The position numbers were made by a program, and so were the translations under genes. Under the pieces are notes generated by a model that ran no database searches, was not told the DNA's origin, and was given only the letters and a program-made list of their open reading frames with translations. A DNA stretch of 62,402 nucleotides from Pyrinomonadaceae bacterium (GTDB lineage Bacteria; Acidobacteriota; Blastocatellia; Pyrinomonadales; Pyrinomonadaceae): contig JAMQPI010000171.1 of assembly GCA_023717565.1 (NCBI GenBank), forward strand, positions 1 to 62,402, written 5' to 3'. Every line of letters starts with the position of its first letter. Within the stretch, counting starts at the first letter, position 1. Below are positions 41,106 through 49,865 of this stretch, one piece after another.

Positions 41106-43472
41106 ATGAAAATGTCCCAGATTGCCGCAATCGCCATTCGGCTACTCCTAACTTTGTTCTTAATTGCAGCACCTATTAGCGCTCAGCGACGCCGGCCCGC
41201 CGCGCCCAAACCGCCTCCGCCGCCAGCTAAGCCAGCGCAGCCTGAACTTACCTTTGAGACAATACTCGCTGCCGATAGTTACAAAATTTACGGCGAAGTG
41301 AGAGGCGTGGGCCAACTGCTCCGATCAGCCGGCGTTAACGACATTTTAGACCCCGTAATGAAGCTTGCGTCCCCGCCGAAAGAGTTCAAAACCCTGGTGC
41401 GGTGGCTCAACTCTCACGCGGATGAATTGATGACTTCGCGGCTGATGTTTGCGGCCTGGGCTTCGCGCCCCAACCTTCCCCAGGCGCTCTTCGTCATCGA
41501 GTTTCCAACGGCTGAAGAGGCACAAAAGTTTGAACCACATCTGAAGACGTTCCTGCCCAAGTTTCTGCCCACGCCTGCGCCGGAGAGTTCTCCGAGTCCA
41601 GGCTCGGGGAAAAATGAACCCTCCGAAGCCAAGACGACGTCAATAGGCCCTCCGTCTTTCTTTCTGAAGCAGTCGGGCGCGTTGGTCTTCATCAGCGATT
41701 CGCAATTTGCGTTCAAGGCATTACGACCGAAGGGGAGTAAGTTGCTTACCGAGGATCCCAACTTTCGCCAGGTGCATGATCGACTGAGCTCCGAATCCGT
41801 CTTTGTCTATTTCGATGTGGCTTCTGCGGAAAGGGAGGACCAGGAACGAATGCTCCGAATGCAGGAAGAGGAGAAGAGGCGACAAGAGAGCGCCGCCGCC
41901 AATCCCACGCCACCCGAAGTGCCAGAGAGTGGTTCAGACGACGATGTACCTGATTTCGTACCCGAAGAGCATACGTCGGTTACGTCAGTCGAACTTGGAC
42001 CTCCGCAGCCTGCTGAAGACCAGTTTAGTACTCAGGTTGTCGTAAAGAGTGGACCCGATCAGGAAACACCGGTAGCAAGTTTCCCCGGTCTCGATCGACT
42101 GGCTAGCTCATTGTTTTTTGGAAGGCCCAAATGGCCCGATGCAATTGGTTTTGCCATTAATTTTGATGCCGACACATACATCGTCCGCGCACTGATGATC
42201 AGCGGCCCGGAAACGAAGGTCAGTGCCATACCCTTTGCTCCTCAGCTAATTTCTGGACCGCCGTTGGCCCCCGAGGCCTCCACGGTTTTGCCGGCCAACA
42301 CGGAATTGCTGGTGACGCTCTCACTGGACCTTCCGCAGATCTATGAGGGCACGCTGAAAACCTTGCGTGAGACGAGCGTGACCAGCGGACCAAACGTTAA
42401 GGTTAATCAGCCGGAGACACCGTTTGCAGCCTATGAGAAAAAGCTGGGTCTCAAGATCAAGGAGGATGTGTTGCCGCTCTTCGGCAATGAGATCGCGCTG
42501 AGCGTACCGGTTAAAGCCCTGGGTGTGGGTCCACAGTCTTCAGCGGCTGCCATTCGCGAACCGGGAGGTGAGGGAGACGCCAAGGAGCCAGATCCGGTTT
42601 CGTCTGCGACTCAGCCAGTGATCGCGATTTCAATAAAGGACAAGGAAGCGGTCCGCACGTTGATACCGAAGATCATTGACGCGATTGGCGTGAAGGGTGC
42701 GAGCCTGTTGGCCCAGACTGAGAAGCGCGACGACACTGAGCTTGTCACCTTTGCAAACGTCATTTCTTACGCGTTCATCGGCAACTTTCTGGTTGTTTCT
42801 CCAGATGCCAAGGCTGTTCGCAATGTGGTCGATGCATACCTGAATCATCAGACCCTGGCCGGCAACAGCGGTTTCAGGAACTCGACTCGCTGGCAACCGC
42901 GCCAAGTGTTGGGCCAGGTTTATGTTTCGCCCGCGCTGATGGAGAGCTTAAGCGCATATAGCAAAGACCTTAACCTGATCACTAATGACGTACTACGAGA
43001 TTTTATCTCGAGACTAAGCCCGACAGCCGAGCCGGTTAGTTATGCGATTTCGAATGAAGGACTGGGACCTCTTCATGAGTTGCGTATTCCCAAGAATCTA
43101 GTCTTGTTGATGATTGGGGGAATTGCCAGCGAGAGTAGTCAGCCTCCGGTGACAAGCAATGAGGCAGGTGCGCAAGGTGCTCTAAGAACCATCGTAGTGG
43201 CCGAGGAGTTGTATAAGACAACTGTGGACGATGGAAATTACGGTACCTTTGACCAACTTGTTGAAAAGGGCATGGTGAGAAAAGAACACCTCCAGCAGAA
43301 TGGATACAAGATTGAGCTGACGGCAAGTGGAACAAAGTTTGAAGCCAGCGCTGTGCCGATCGAATACGGCAAGACCGGGAGGATGTCGTTCTTCGTTGAC
43401 GAAAGTGGCGTGCTCAGAGGGGCGGATATTGGCGGAGGATTTGCCACCGCTGCCGACAAGCCTGTGCAGTAG
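41106..43472 (+). CDS. Exported DUF3352-like protein with pilin-like C-terminus
   Basis: A 788-aa exported protein (signal peptide to about residue 30, ISAQ; then a Pro/Ala linker). The body resembles DUF3352-type proteins, with repeats of the form ESVFVYFDVASAE, GFAINFDADTYIVRALMISG and LGQVYVSPALMESL; this assignment is tentative. The last 110 residues (GALRTIVVAEELYKTTVDDG, then YGKTGRMSFFVDESGVLRG) look like the C-terminal globular part of type II pilin-like proteins without the N-terminal helix. The ATG has AGAGGG eight bases upstream; the frame is open 44 codons further. Last gene of the macroglobulin cluster. Confidence 0.6.
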   Translation: MKMSQIAAIAIRLLLTLFLIAAPISAQRRRPAAPKPPPPPAKPAQPELTFETILAADSYKIYGEVRGVGQLLRSAGVNDILDPVMKLASPPKEFKTLVRWLNSHADELMTSRLMFAAWASRPNLPQALFVIEFPTAEEAQKFEPHLKTFLPKFLPTPAPESSPSPGSGKNEPSEAKTTSIGPPSFFLKQSGALVFISDSQFAFKALRPKGSKLLTEDPNFRQVHDRLSSESVFVYFDVASAEREDQERMLRMQEEEKRRQESAAANPTPPEVPESGSDDDVPDFVPEEHTSVTSVELGPPQPAEDQFSTQVVVKSGPDQETPVASFPGLDRLASSLFFGRPKWPDAIGFAINFDADTYIVRALMISGPETKVSAIPFAPQLISGPPLAPEASTVLPANTELLVTLSLDLPQIYEGTLKTLRETSVTSGPNVKVNQPETPFAAYEKKLGLKIKEDVLPLFGNEIALSVPVKALGVGPQSSAAAIREPGGEGDAKEPDPVSSATQPVIAISIKDKEAVRTLIPKIIDAIGVKGASLLAQTEKRDDTELVTFANVISYAFIGNFLVVSPDAKAVRNVVDAYLNHQTLAGNSGFRNSTRWQPRQVLGQVYVSPALMESLSAYSKDLNLITNDVLRDFISRLSPTAEPVSYAISNEGLGPLHELRIPKNLVLLMIGGIASESSQPPVTSNEAGAQGALRTIVVAEELYKTTVDDGNYGTFDQLVEKGMVRKEHLQQNGYKIELTASGTKFEASAVPIEYGKTGRMSFFVDESGVLRGADIGGGFATAADKPVQ

Positions 43473-43476
43473 TGGG

Positions 43477-43626
43477 CTATCCGCAGATCACGCAGACAGA
43501 AAACGAAGGAGGCAGGAGCAGGAGGCAGACGGCAGGAGTACGAAGCTTGTAACCATTGGCATGCTGTTCCTGCTCCTGCCGTCTGCTCCTGCCTCCTTCG
43601 TTTCTGTCTCTGTAATCTGCGGATAG
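43477..43626. repeat. Long near-perfect inverted repeat between convergent genes
   Basis: Arms 43477-43538 and 43573-43626 are reverse complements over more than 50 bases, differing by a handful of substitutions and one insertion of about eight bases; the loop is about 34 bases. The outer ends read CTATCCGCAGAT, the inner parts are GGCAGGAG-type units. It lies between the convergent DUF3352-like and S9 peptidase genes and should form a strong hairpin in either transcript. Confidence 0.9.
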
Positions 43627-43631
43627 TCTTC

Positions 43632-45566
43632 TTAGCCGAGATTGTCGATCTGTACTGGCTCCACATCCTCAGCCAACTCGAAGCCGAAAACTCTTGAATA
43701 GAAATAGAGCTCTCCATCCAACGCGCGCTTGATGTTCTTTGCCTGTCGAAAGCCGTGCTGCTCGCCTTCAAACGGTACGTAAGCCACCGGAATTCCTTTC
43801 GTGCGTAGTGCCTTCACCATTACCTCGGCCTGGTTAGGTGGCACGACCTTGTCATCGAGTCCCTGAAAAAAGATCGTCGGGCAGGACAGCCGATCCGTGA
43901 AGTTGATTGGTGAACGTTGAAAGTAGATTTCCTGCTTCTCCGGATAGGGACCAAATAGTCCATCCAGGTATCGGGATTCGAATTTGTGCGTCTCTTTTGC
44001 GAGTGCTTCCGCATCGCTGACACCGAAATGGCTGGCACCCGCCTTGAAAGTGTCCCGGAAAGTAAGAGCGCAGAGCGTTGTATAACCTCCGGCGCTGCCC
44101 CCGGTGATCATCAAACGGTTGCCGTCGACTTCCCCCTGCGACACCAAATAGCGCGCACCGTTCACGCAGTCGTCAACGTCTACTACTCCCCAGTTATCCT
44201 TTAACCTCTCTCGATAAGCCCGACCGTAGCCAGTGCTGCCACCATAGTTCACATCCAGCACGCCAATCCCCCGGCTGGTCCAGTATTGAATTGTCAGGCT
44301 CTGGGCTGTGGCGGCCGCGGATGTTGGTCCCCCATGGCTCTTTACCAGAAGGGGTGGACGCTCGCCATCGGGCGCACGGTAATCGGGATTCTGAGGCGGG
44401 TAGAAAAATCCGTGAGCGGTTAATCCGTCAGTGGTGGGGAATTCAATGGCACGAGGACGTGAAAAGTATCCGGTGCCAATCTCCAGGTTGTTCGACCGGC
44501 GCAAGACCTCAATCTTTTTGGTGTTGAGATCCAATCTAACAATCGATGGCGCCTCGGAAGGTGAACCGGCCCGAAAGACAGCCTGACCCGGCGCTGCGCG
44601 CAAGAAGGTTATGTCCGTGTAGTTGGTATCGAGGGTCGTTAGTCTTCGAGTTCGACAATCTATCGACGCCAGTTTCGAGGTGCCGCGTTCATAGTAAGTA
44701 CAGATGATCTTGTCAGCCGACTCGAAGGCATAGCTGCTCATACCAAAAATCCACTGCGGCACTCCGAGTTCGGCGTTCAATTCGGTAACGGATTCGATCT
44801 CTCCGTCGGCCCGCAGGCGACATAGGTTCCACCACCCGCTACGATCGGAGACGAAATAGAGGGTGCCGTCGGGTGACCACTCCGGTTGAAATATTGATTC
44901 GGCGGTACTGCCGGCGATACGTCGGGTGTTGGTCAGTGATCTGTCAGCCTGAAGGTCACCAATCCACAATTCAGTACCATCCCAAGGCATCTGTGGATGA
45001 TTCCAGGTAAGCCAGGCGAGTCGGGCACCGTCAGAACTCACGCGAGGTGATGAGTAAAAGTCATTTCCATGAACCAGCACTTGTGCGTTCTCATTCTGAA
45101 GCGCAATGCTCGCGAGGGTGTTGACCGCTTCGTGCCCTGCTACCCTATGGTCCTCTCGCACGCAAATCAATCGCTGAAGTTTGGCGTCGACAGCGGCATC
45201 AGCATAACGCCAGTCGGCTTCTGGCGTGATAGGACGAGGCTCACCACCAGGGATCTGTTTGTAGATGCGCTGATCGGCGAAGTTCGAGAAATAGACCACG
45301 CTATCGCTTACGATATAGTCGCCGCCGCCGTATTCATGAACACGTGTTCGGGCATTGAATGGCGGGCAATTAACATCAGTCGATACGCCCGATGCATTAC
45401 GCCACACTATTACATTGCGCCCACCTTCTGACGGCCGCATTTCAATCCAATAAATGTCCTGGTCGGCTATTGTCGGCTGACTAAGACCTACCGACCCGCT
45501 AACGATTAAGTCTGCGGTAATAGGAGACTTCCAGGATCCATAGGGCAAAGTTCTTGGTTCATTCAT
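43632..45566 (-). CDS. S9-family prolyl oligopeptidase-type peptidase
   Basis: A 644-aa protein with an N-terminal beta-propeller (WD/PD40-like repeats such as ARLAWLTWNHPQMPWDGTELW and WSPDGTLYFVSDRSGWWNL) and a C-terminal alpha/beta-hydrolase domain. Catalytic triad: Ser491 in GGSAGGYTT, Asp in QGLDDKVVPP, His in EGEQHGFRQ. No signal peptide, so probably cytoplasmic, cleaving short peptides (acylaminoacyl-peptidase/dipeptidyl-peptidase subfamily S9C). Single gene, divergent from the gamma-glutamyltransferase. Confidence 0.9.
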   Translation of the reverse strand: MNEPRTLPYGSWKSPITADLIVSGSVGLSQPTIADQDIYWIEMRPSEGGRNVIVWRNASGVSTDVNCPPFNARTRVHEYGGGDYIVSDSVVYFSNFADQRIYKQIPGGEPRPITPEADWRYADAAVDAKLQRLICVREDHRVAGHEAVNTLASIALQNENAQVLVHGNDFYSSPRVSSDGARLAWLTWNHPQMPWDGTELWIGDLQADRSLTNTRRIAGSTAESIFQPEWSPDGTLYFVSDRSGWWNLCRLRADGEIESVTELNAELGVPQWIFGMSSYAFESADKIICTYYERGTSKLASIDCRTRRLTTLDTNYTDITFLRAAPGQAVFRAGSPSEAPSIVRLDLNTKKIEVLRRSNNLEIGTGYFSRPRAIEFPTTDGLTAHGFFYPPQNPDYRAPDGERPPLLVKSHGGPTSAAATAQSLTIQYWTSRGIGVLDVNYGGSTGYGRAYRERLKDNWGVVDVDDCVNGARYLVSQGEVDGNRLMITGGSAGGYTTLCALTFRDTFKAGASHFGVSDAEALAKETHKFESRYLDGLFGPYPEKQEIYFQRSPINFTDRLSCPTIFFQGLDDKVVPPNQAEVMVKALRTKGIPVAYVPFEGEQHGFRQAKNIKRALDGELYFYSRVFGFELAEDVEPVQIDNLG

Positions 45567-45699
45567 GGAGTTTTCTAATGGTGTCCTTGTCGGAAATGAG
45601 AATCAAGCAAGACCAAAAGTAGCACGGACGTCGCTCGGAAGTACGGCTGGCCAACCGCTTTGAGAGAGTTTTGTTACAGCCTCGTTAAGGCTTTGCAAG

Positions 45700-45826
45700 A
45701 TAACTGCAACCTTAGGTTTCCGAGATGATCTACCATGGCCCCATCGTTAATTCTCCACGGGAGAACTGAGATAAAAGCAAGGGCGCCGGTCTTGGGGGAG
45801 GTCGACGCCCTATCTTTTTGCCTAAG
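45700..45826 (+). ncRNA. Candidate small or leader RNA with intrinsic terminator
   Basis: In the 408-base gap between divergent genes, TTCTCC-ACG-GGAGAA forms a tight hairpin at about 45752-45766. Then AGGGCG pairs with CGCCCT (about 45780-45812) followed by ATCTTTTT, an intrinsic terminator on the plus strand. It terminates no known gene, so a short RNA or an attenuated leader of the downstream gene at 45975 is likely. I do not recognise a riboswitch class. The 5' end is arbitrary. Confidence 0.35.
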
Positions 45827-45974
45827 AACAGCTCTCTTCCTCATCTCACCGTACGCACTAAGCTATGGATGTTTCAGCTCGCAGATTGTTAACCTGCACA
45901 ATTGACTCCTCCGGTAGACAAGCGTAACAATTCAACGCACCACCAGAACGTCAGGCTTGAAAGGTGACCCTGCC

Positions 45975-47828
45975 ATGTGTCGCTCGCTCGCTGTACCTCT
46001 CGTCGTTGTACTACTTCTACTCTCCTGTCCCCTGCCATCTTCCGATGCCCAAACGTTTCGTCCGGTAGTTCGCGGCAAACGCGGGGTAGTGGCCGGTGGT
46101 CACCCGCTCTCGGTTGAAGCGGGCATGCGCATTCTGCAGCAGGGCGGCAATGCTGCAGACGCCGGCGTGGCAACAATCCTCGCTGCTTCGGTGATCGAGT
46201 TTTCCCACTTTTCGTTTGGCGGCGAAGTACCAATTCTCATAAAGATGAAGGGTAAGGATGTCAGCGTCGTCGAGGGAATGGGCCCAGCTCCGATGAAGGC
46301 GACACGTGAGTTCTTCGTCAATCGCGAAAAGACTGCGGTCTCAGGCATGGCGACCATGGCGGGAGCCAAGTCAGGCCCGATTCCTTCTACTGGCCCGCTG
46401 CCAGCTACGGTTCCGGCGGTGCTTGACGCCTGTGTGGTGGCGCTCGATCAATTCGGCACCAAGTCTCTGGCCGAAGTCATCCAACCCGCAATCGAGCTCG
46501 CCGACGGTTTTCCTATCGATGAACTGCGTGTGGAGTACATTCAAAAGCGTTCGCCGGTATTTGCACAATGGCCAGATGCCAAGCGCATCTTCCTGCCCAA
46601 CGGAAATGTCCCCAAGGTTGGTGACTTATTTGTGCAGCTCGACCTGGCCCGTACGCTGCGTGAAATTGTGAAAGCTGAAAAGGAAGCAGTGAGGCGCACC
46701 AGTAATGTGCGAGAGAAGCGCCACCTTGGACTTACCGCCGCGCGTGACTATTTCTACCGAGGACCAGTGGGCCAGCGCATAGGCGACTACATGCAAAAGA
46801 ATGGAGGCTTGATCGCAGCCGAAGATCTCGCCCGCTTTCACGCCAGGATAGGCTCACCGGTGAAAGCGGATTATCGCGGTTACGAGGTTTATAAGGCGGG
46901 CTTTTGGACGGCGGGACCGGCCCTGGTTGAAACACTCAACCTCCTCGAAGGCTACGATCTCAAAAAGCTGGGCCACAATTCGCCGGATTACATTCACACT
47001 CTAGCTGAAGCTCTAAAACTTGCCCTGGCGGACCGTGATCGTTACTACGGGGATCCTGACTTTGTGAAGATCCCGACGACTCAGTTGTTATCCAAGGACT
47101 ATGCTGCTTTGCGTCGCTCGCTGATCGACCGGCAACAAGCTTCTTTGGCGCAGCAGCCCGGCGATCCGCTCAACATGCGAGCCGTATTGGCCAGCTTTAC
47201 ACCGAGTATCAGCCGCGCGTCTGCGGTTCCGGAAGTGGAGCGCGCCAACGATACCACCTGCGTTAACGTGGTCGACAAAGACGGGAATCTCTTCAGTGCC
47301 ACACCCAGTGGCGCCTGGCTGCCCGCCGTCGTCGCCGGCGATACAGGGGTATTAATGGGCCAGCGTCTGCAGTCAGCTTTAACGGATCCCAACAGTCCCA
47401 ATGTCGTCGCGCCCGGCAAACGTCCTCGCATTACTCTCACGCCGACGGTTGTTTTGAAGAATGGCGAGCCCTTCATGGTGTTGAGCACGCCGGGAGGTGA
47501 CAATCAGGATCAGGCGTTGCTGCAAGTCTTACTCAATATCATTGAATTTGGCATGAACCCCCAGGAAGCAGTCGAAGGACCTCGCTTTGATACACAGCAC
47601 TACGTTAGCTCGTTTGACGATCACGAGTTCTTACCCGGGTCGCTGAACATTGAATCGCGAATTGATGAGAAGACAATCACCGAACTCAAGTCACGCGGTC
47701 ACAAGATAAAAGTTCAATCCGGCTGGGGCACGCTTTCGTCGCCCACTGTGATCACTTACAACTCACAAACAGGAGTCTCTTCCGCCGGGGCTGATCCGCG
47801 GCGAGGAAGATATGCAGTCGCCTGGTAG
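45975..47828 (+). CDS. ggt: Gamma-glutamyltransferase
   Basis: A 617-aa exported (signal residues about 6-22) self-cleaving N-terminal-nucleophile enzyme of glutathione and gamma-glutamyl-peptide metabolism. The N-terminal part has the expected AGGHPLSVEAGMRILQQGGNAAD-like region. The predicted autoprocessing nucleophile is Thr427 in DTTCVNVVDKDGN, where the common TTHFSVVD reads TTCVNVVD. GGDNQDQALLQVLLNIIEFG lies in the small subunit. The ATG at 45975 has AAAGGTGA upstream; a TTG 18 bases earlier is less likely. It probably acts in the periplasm. Convergent with the next gene, 16 bases apart. Confidence 0.88.
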   Translation: MCRSLAVPLVVVLLLLSCPLPSSDAQTFRPVVRGKRGVVAGGHPLSVEAGMRILQQGGNAADAGVATILAASVIEFSHFSFGGEVPILIKMKGKDVSVVEGMGPAPMKATREFFVNREKTAVSGMATMAGAKSGPIPSTGPLPATVPAVLDACVVALDQFGTKSLAEVIQPAIELADGFPIDELRVEYIQKRSPVFAQWPDAKRIFLPNGNVPKVGDLFVQLDLARTLREIVKAEKEAVRRTSNVREKRHLGLTAARDYFYRGPVGQRIGDYMQKNGGLIAAEDLARFHARIGSPVKADYRGYEVYKAGFWTAGPALVETLNLLEGYDLKKLGHNSPDYIHTLAEALKLALADRDRYYGDPDFVKIPTTQLLSKDYAALRRSLIDRQQASLAQQPGDPLNMRAVLASFTPSISRASAVPEVERANDTTCVNVVDKDGNLFSATPSGAWLPAVVAGDTGVLMGQRLQSALTDPNSPNVVAPGKRPRITLTPTVVLKNGEPFMVLSTPGGDNQDQALLQVLLNIIEFGMNPQEAVEGPRFDTQHYVSSFDDHEFLPGSLNIESRIDEKTITELKSRGHKIKVQSGWGTLSSPTVITYNSQTGVSSAGADPRRGRYAVAW

Positions 47829-47844
47829 AACCAGCGGGTGATAA

Positions 47845-49743
47845 CTAGACTGGCGGTCGGATGTTCCGACGTCCCCGGAATTCAGGGTTGAGTTGGATTG
47901 CACGTTGAAAGTGTTTCTCAGCAAGCTCGTTCATGCCGAGGCTTTGCAATCGGAGGCCGATCACCCAGTGGTACACCGGATCGTTGGGAGTGAATTGGTC
48001 AGCTTGTTTTTCATGAACGAGTGCCTCTGCGGATCTGCCCAGCGATGCTGCAGCGCCTGCGAGTTGATTATTAGCCAGGACCAGACGCCCATTCAATTGC
48101 ACGGCTTCTCTCCAGACTGAAATGGCTTCCTCCTTGCGGCCCAGTTGCCAGAGCGATTCGCCTTTTTCCTGGCGAGCGAGAATCAAGTCGGGTCGCTCCT
48201 CCAGAGCCTGATCGAGATTCGTCCGCGCCTGCTCATAACGCCCTAAACGGTTCAGGATCGTGCCTCGATAATACAGGCTCAAAGCTTTGGCTTGACCTTG
48301 TTGGAGCGGAGCGGCCTCTCCGAGCAACTGGACGGATTGCTCGGCGTCACCGGAGAGATATTCAAACCAGGCAAGCTTCGACAGTGCCTCGCTGTTTACA
48401 AATAATCCAAAATTCGAGACGGCTTGAAAATGGTTTTTACCGTCGATGATGTTCTCGCGATCGATCGGGCTAAGCCAGGGATCGGGGTTTATCTGCGCCA
48501 GCGCCAGCTCGTCGGGGATTTCGAGTTTCAGAAATGCGCCATCTCCTTCGTATTCGTGATAGCGCACCCAGCCACTGTGCGCATTCAAGCCAATCCAGAC
48601 AACGGCGAAGCTCAGAAATCCCCAACCTGCTTTTTGAATTCGGCCCGCCGACTTCAGATTGAAGCGGTAGAAAGACATTTCTTTGGCGCGGAACAGTCTC
48701 CACGTTCTTAGCGCGAGAAACGTCGTGATCGACGCACAACCGAGCGCCATCAGGAACGGAACGAGTCCATAAACACCCCGGACAGCGAGCAAGCTTCCCA
48801 GAAATACGACTGCCCCAACGATTTCTTCAGGCCACGTCAGAGAGAAGTTCTTCTTAATCTTCTGCGGAACCGCGATTGCTGGCTTTCCAAAACCAAAATA
48901 CAACGCGTCGTTTGGACAGACGCTGATGCAGTCCATGCATTTCATGCAACCTGGATCGACGACCATCCCGTATTGTTTCACCTCGGCGTGCACCAGCACG
49001 TTCGAAGTGCAGGTCGCGGTACAGTGGCCACATTGATTGCAAGCGTCCGTGACGCGGATTTTTCCGGGCGCGACCTTGTCAGCCAGACTGAAGAACCCAC
49101 CATAAGGGCAGGCGTATGTGCAAAAGCCTTTCGATCCCAGGAAATAAACTGTTACGAAGCCACAGATGAAAAGAAACGGGATGGCTACTGAGACCGGAGG
49201 AAAAGTTGCCCAAAAATTGCTGGTGACGAGGTGATTGCTGAATGCCGGAATAAGCGGTGAGTCGGGGTTCGACAAGGCTCGCGAGACTGTGGGCCAAACG
49301 AACATATACAGAGCGCCGATGAGCGGAACATAGACCAGCAGCCTCGACCGAAACGGCTTCGGAGTGAGGCCCGCCTTTTTTAGTAGCCACGCACAAAAGT
49401 CCTGCAGCGCTACGATGTGACAACCCCAGCCGCAGACAAATCGTCCGAAGATCAGCGTCGCTAAGATCGCCAGAGAAAAAAATATCAGACCCGCATTGAT
49501 CGCGCCCTGCTGGAGCGTGAACATGGTTTCCGAAGGCTCAATAGGCGAAATCGTAGTTCCCGTGATTCGCCACTGAATGATGTGGGCGATCATCAGGAGA
49601 TTAAGAATGATGAGCGCCGCAGCCCGCCAGCGGCTGGTTCTCGACTTGCGAATGCCACTTTCCTGAACCGGGGAGTTCTTTAGAACAGGGAGCTGAATCG
49701 ACCTGTGTTTCTTTACTTCCCGGCTTACACAACCGCTTTTCAT
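47845..49743 (-). CDS. NosR/CcoG-like polyferredoxin fused to TPR repeats
   Basis: A 632-aa inner-membrane protein with about five transmembrane helices. It has the membrane-embedded cysteine pairs of the NapH/NosR/CcoG group (GRFVCGWGCHIVALQDFC and CTYACPYGGFF) and two [4Fe-4S] ferredoxin motifs (CNQCGHCTATC and CMKCMDCISVC). After a further membrane part, residues about 470-632 carry four TPR repeats (KALSLYYRGTILNRLGRYEQ, DPVYHWVIGLRLQSLGMNEL and others). It probably moves electrons across the membrane; the TPR tail may dock a partner. The ATG at 49743 has AAGGAAG before it. Confidence 0.85.
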   Translation of the reverse strand: MKSGCVSREVKKHRSIQLPVLKNSPVQESGIRKSRTSRWRAAALIILNLLMIAHIIQWRITGTTISPIEPSETMFTLQQGAINAGLIFFSLAILATLIFGRFVCGWGCHIVALQDFCAWLLKKAGLTPKPFRSRLLVYVPLIGALYMFVWPTVSRALSNPDSPLIPAFSNHLVTSNFWATFPPVSVAIPFLFICGFVTVYFLGSKGFCTYACPYGGFFSLADKVAPGKIRVTDACNQCGHCTATCTSNVLVHAEVKQYGMVVDPGCMKCMDCISVCPNDALYFGFGKPAIAVPQKIKKNFSLTWPEEIVGAVVFLGSLLAVRGVYGLVPFLMALGCASITTFLALRTWRLFRAKEMSFYRFNLKSAGRIQKAGWGFLSFAVVWIGLNAHSGWVRYHEYEGDGAFLKLEIPDELALAQINPDPWLSPIDRENIIDGKNHFQAVSNFGLFVNSEALSKLAWFEYLSGDAEQSVQLLGEAAPLQQGQAKALSLYYRGTILNRLGRYEQARTNLDQALEERPDLILARQEKGESLWQLGRKEEAISVWREAVQLNGRLVLANNQLAGAAASLGRSAEALVHEKQADQFTPNDPVYHWVIGLRLQSLGMNELAEKHFQRAIQLNPEFRGRRNIRPPV

Positions 49744-49865
49744 ACGTCTTCCTTCACTCGGCAAAAACTCATCCAGCCTTTACTTTTCACGTACGCTTAT
49801 GCGAAAACCTTACGGTCTTATCCATAACATTAGCCCTGACCCCCGAAAACTGGAGATTCAATACC

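Noticed and set aside
45740-45830. Glycine or other known riboswitch upstream of gamma-glutamyltransferase
   Set aside because: The conserved cores of glycine, TPP, cobalamin and fluoride classes could not be found; only two simple hairpins are visible.
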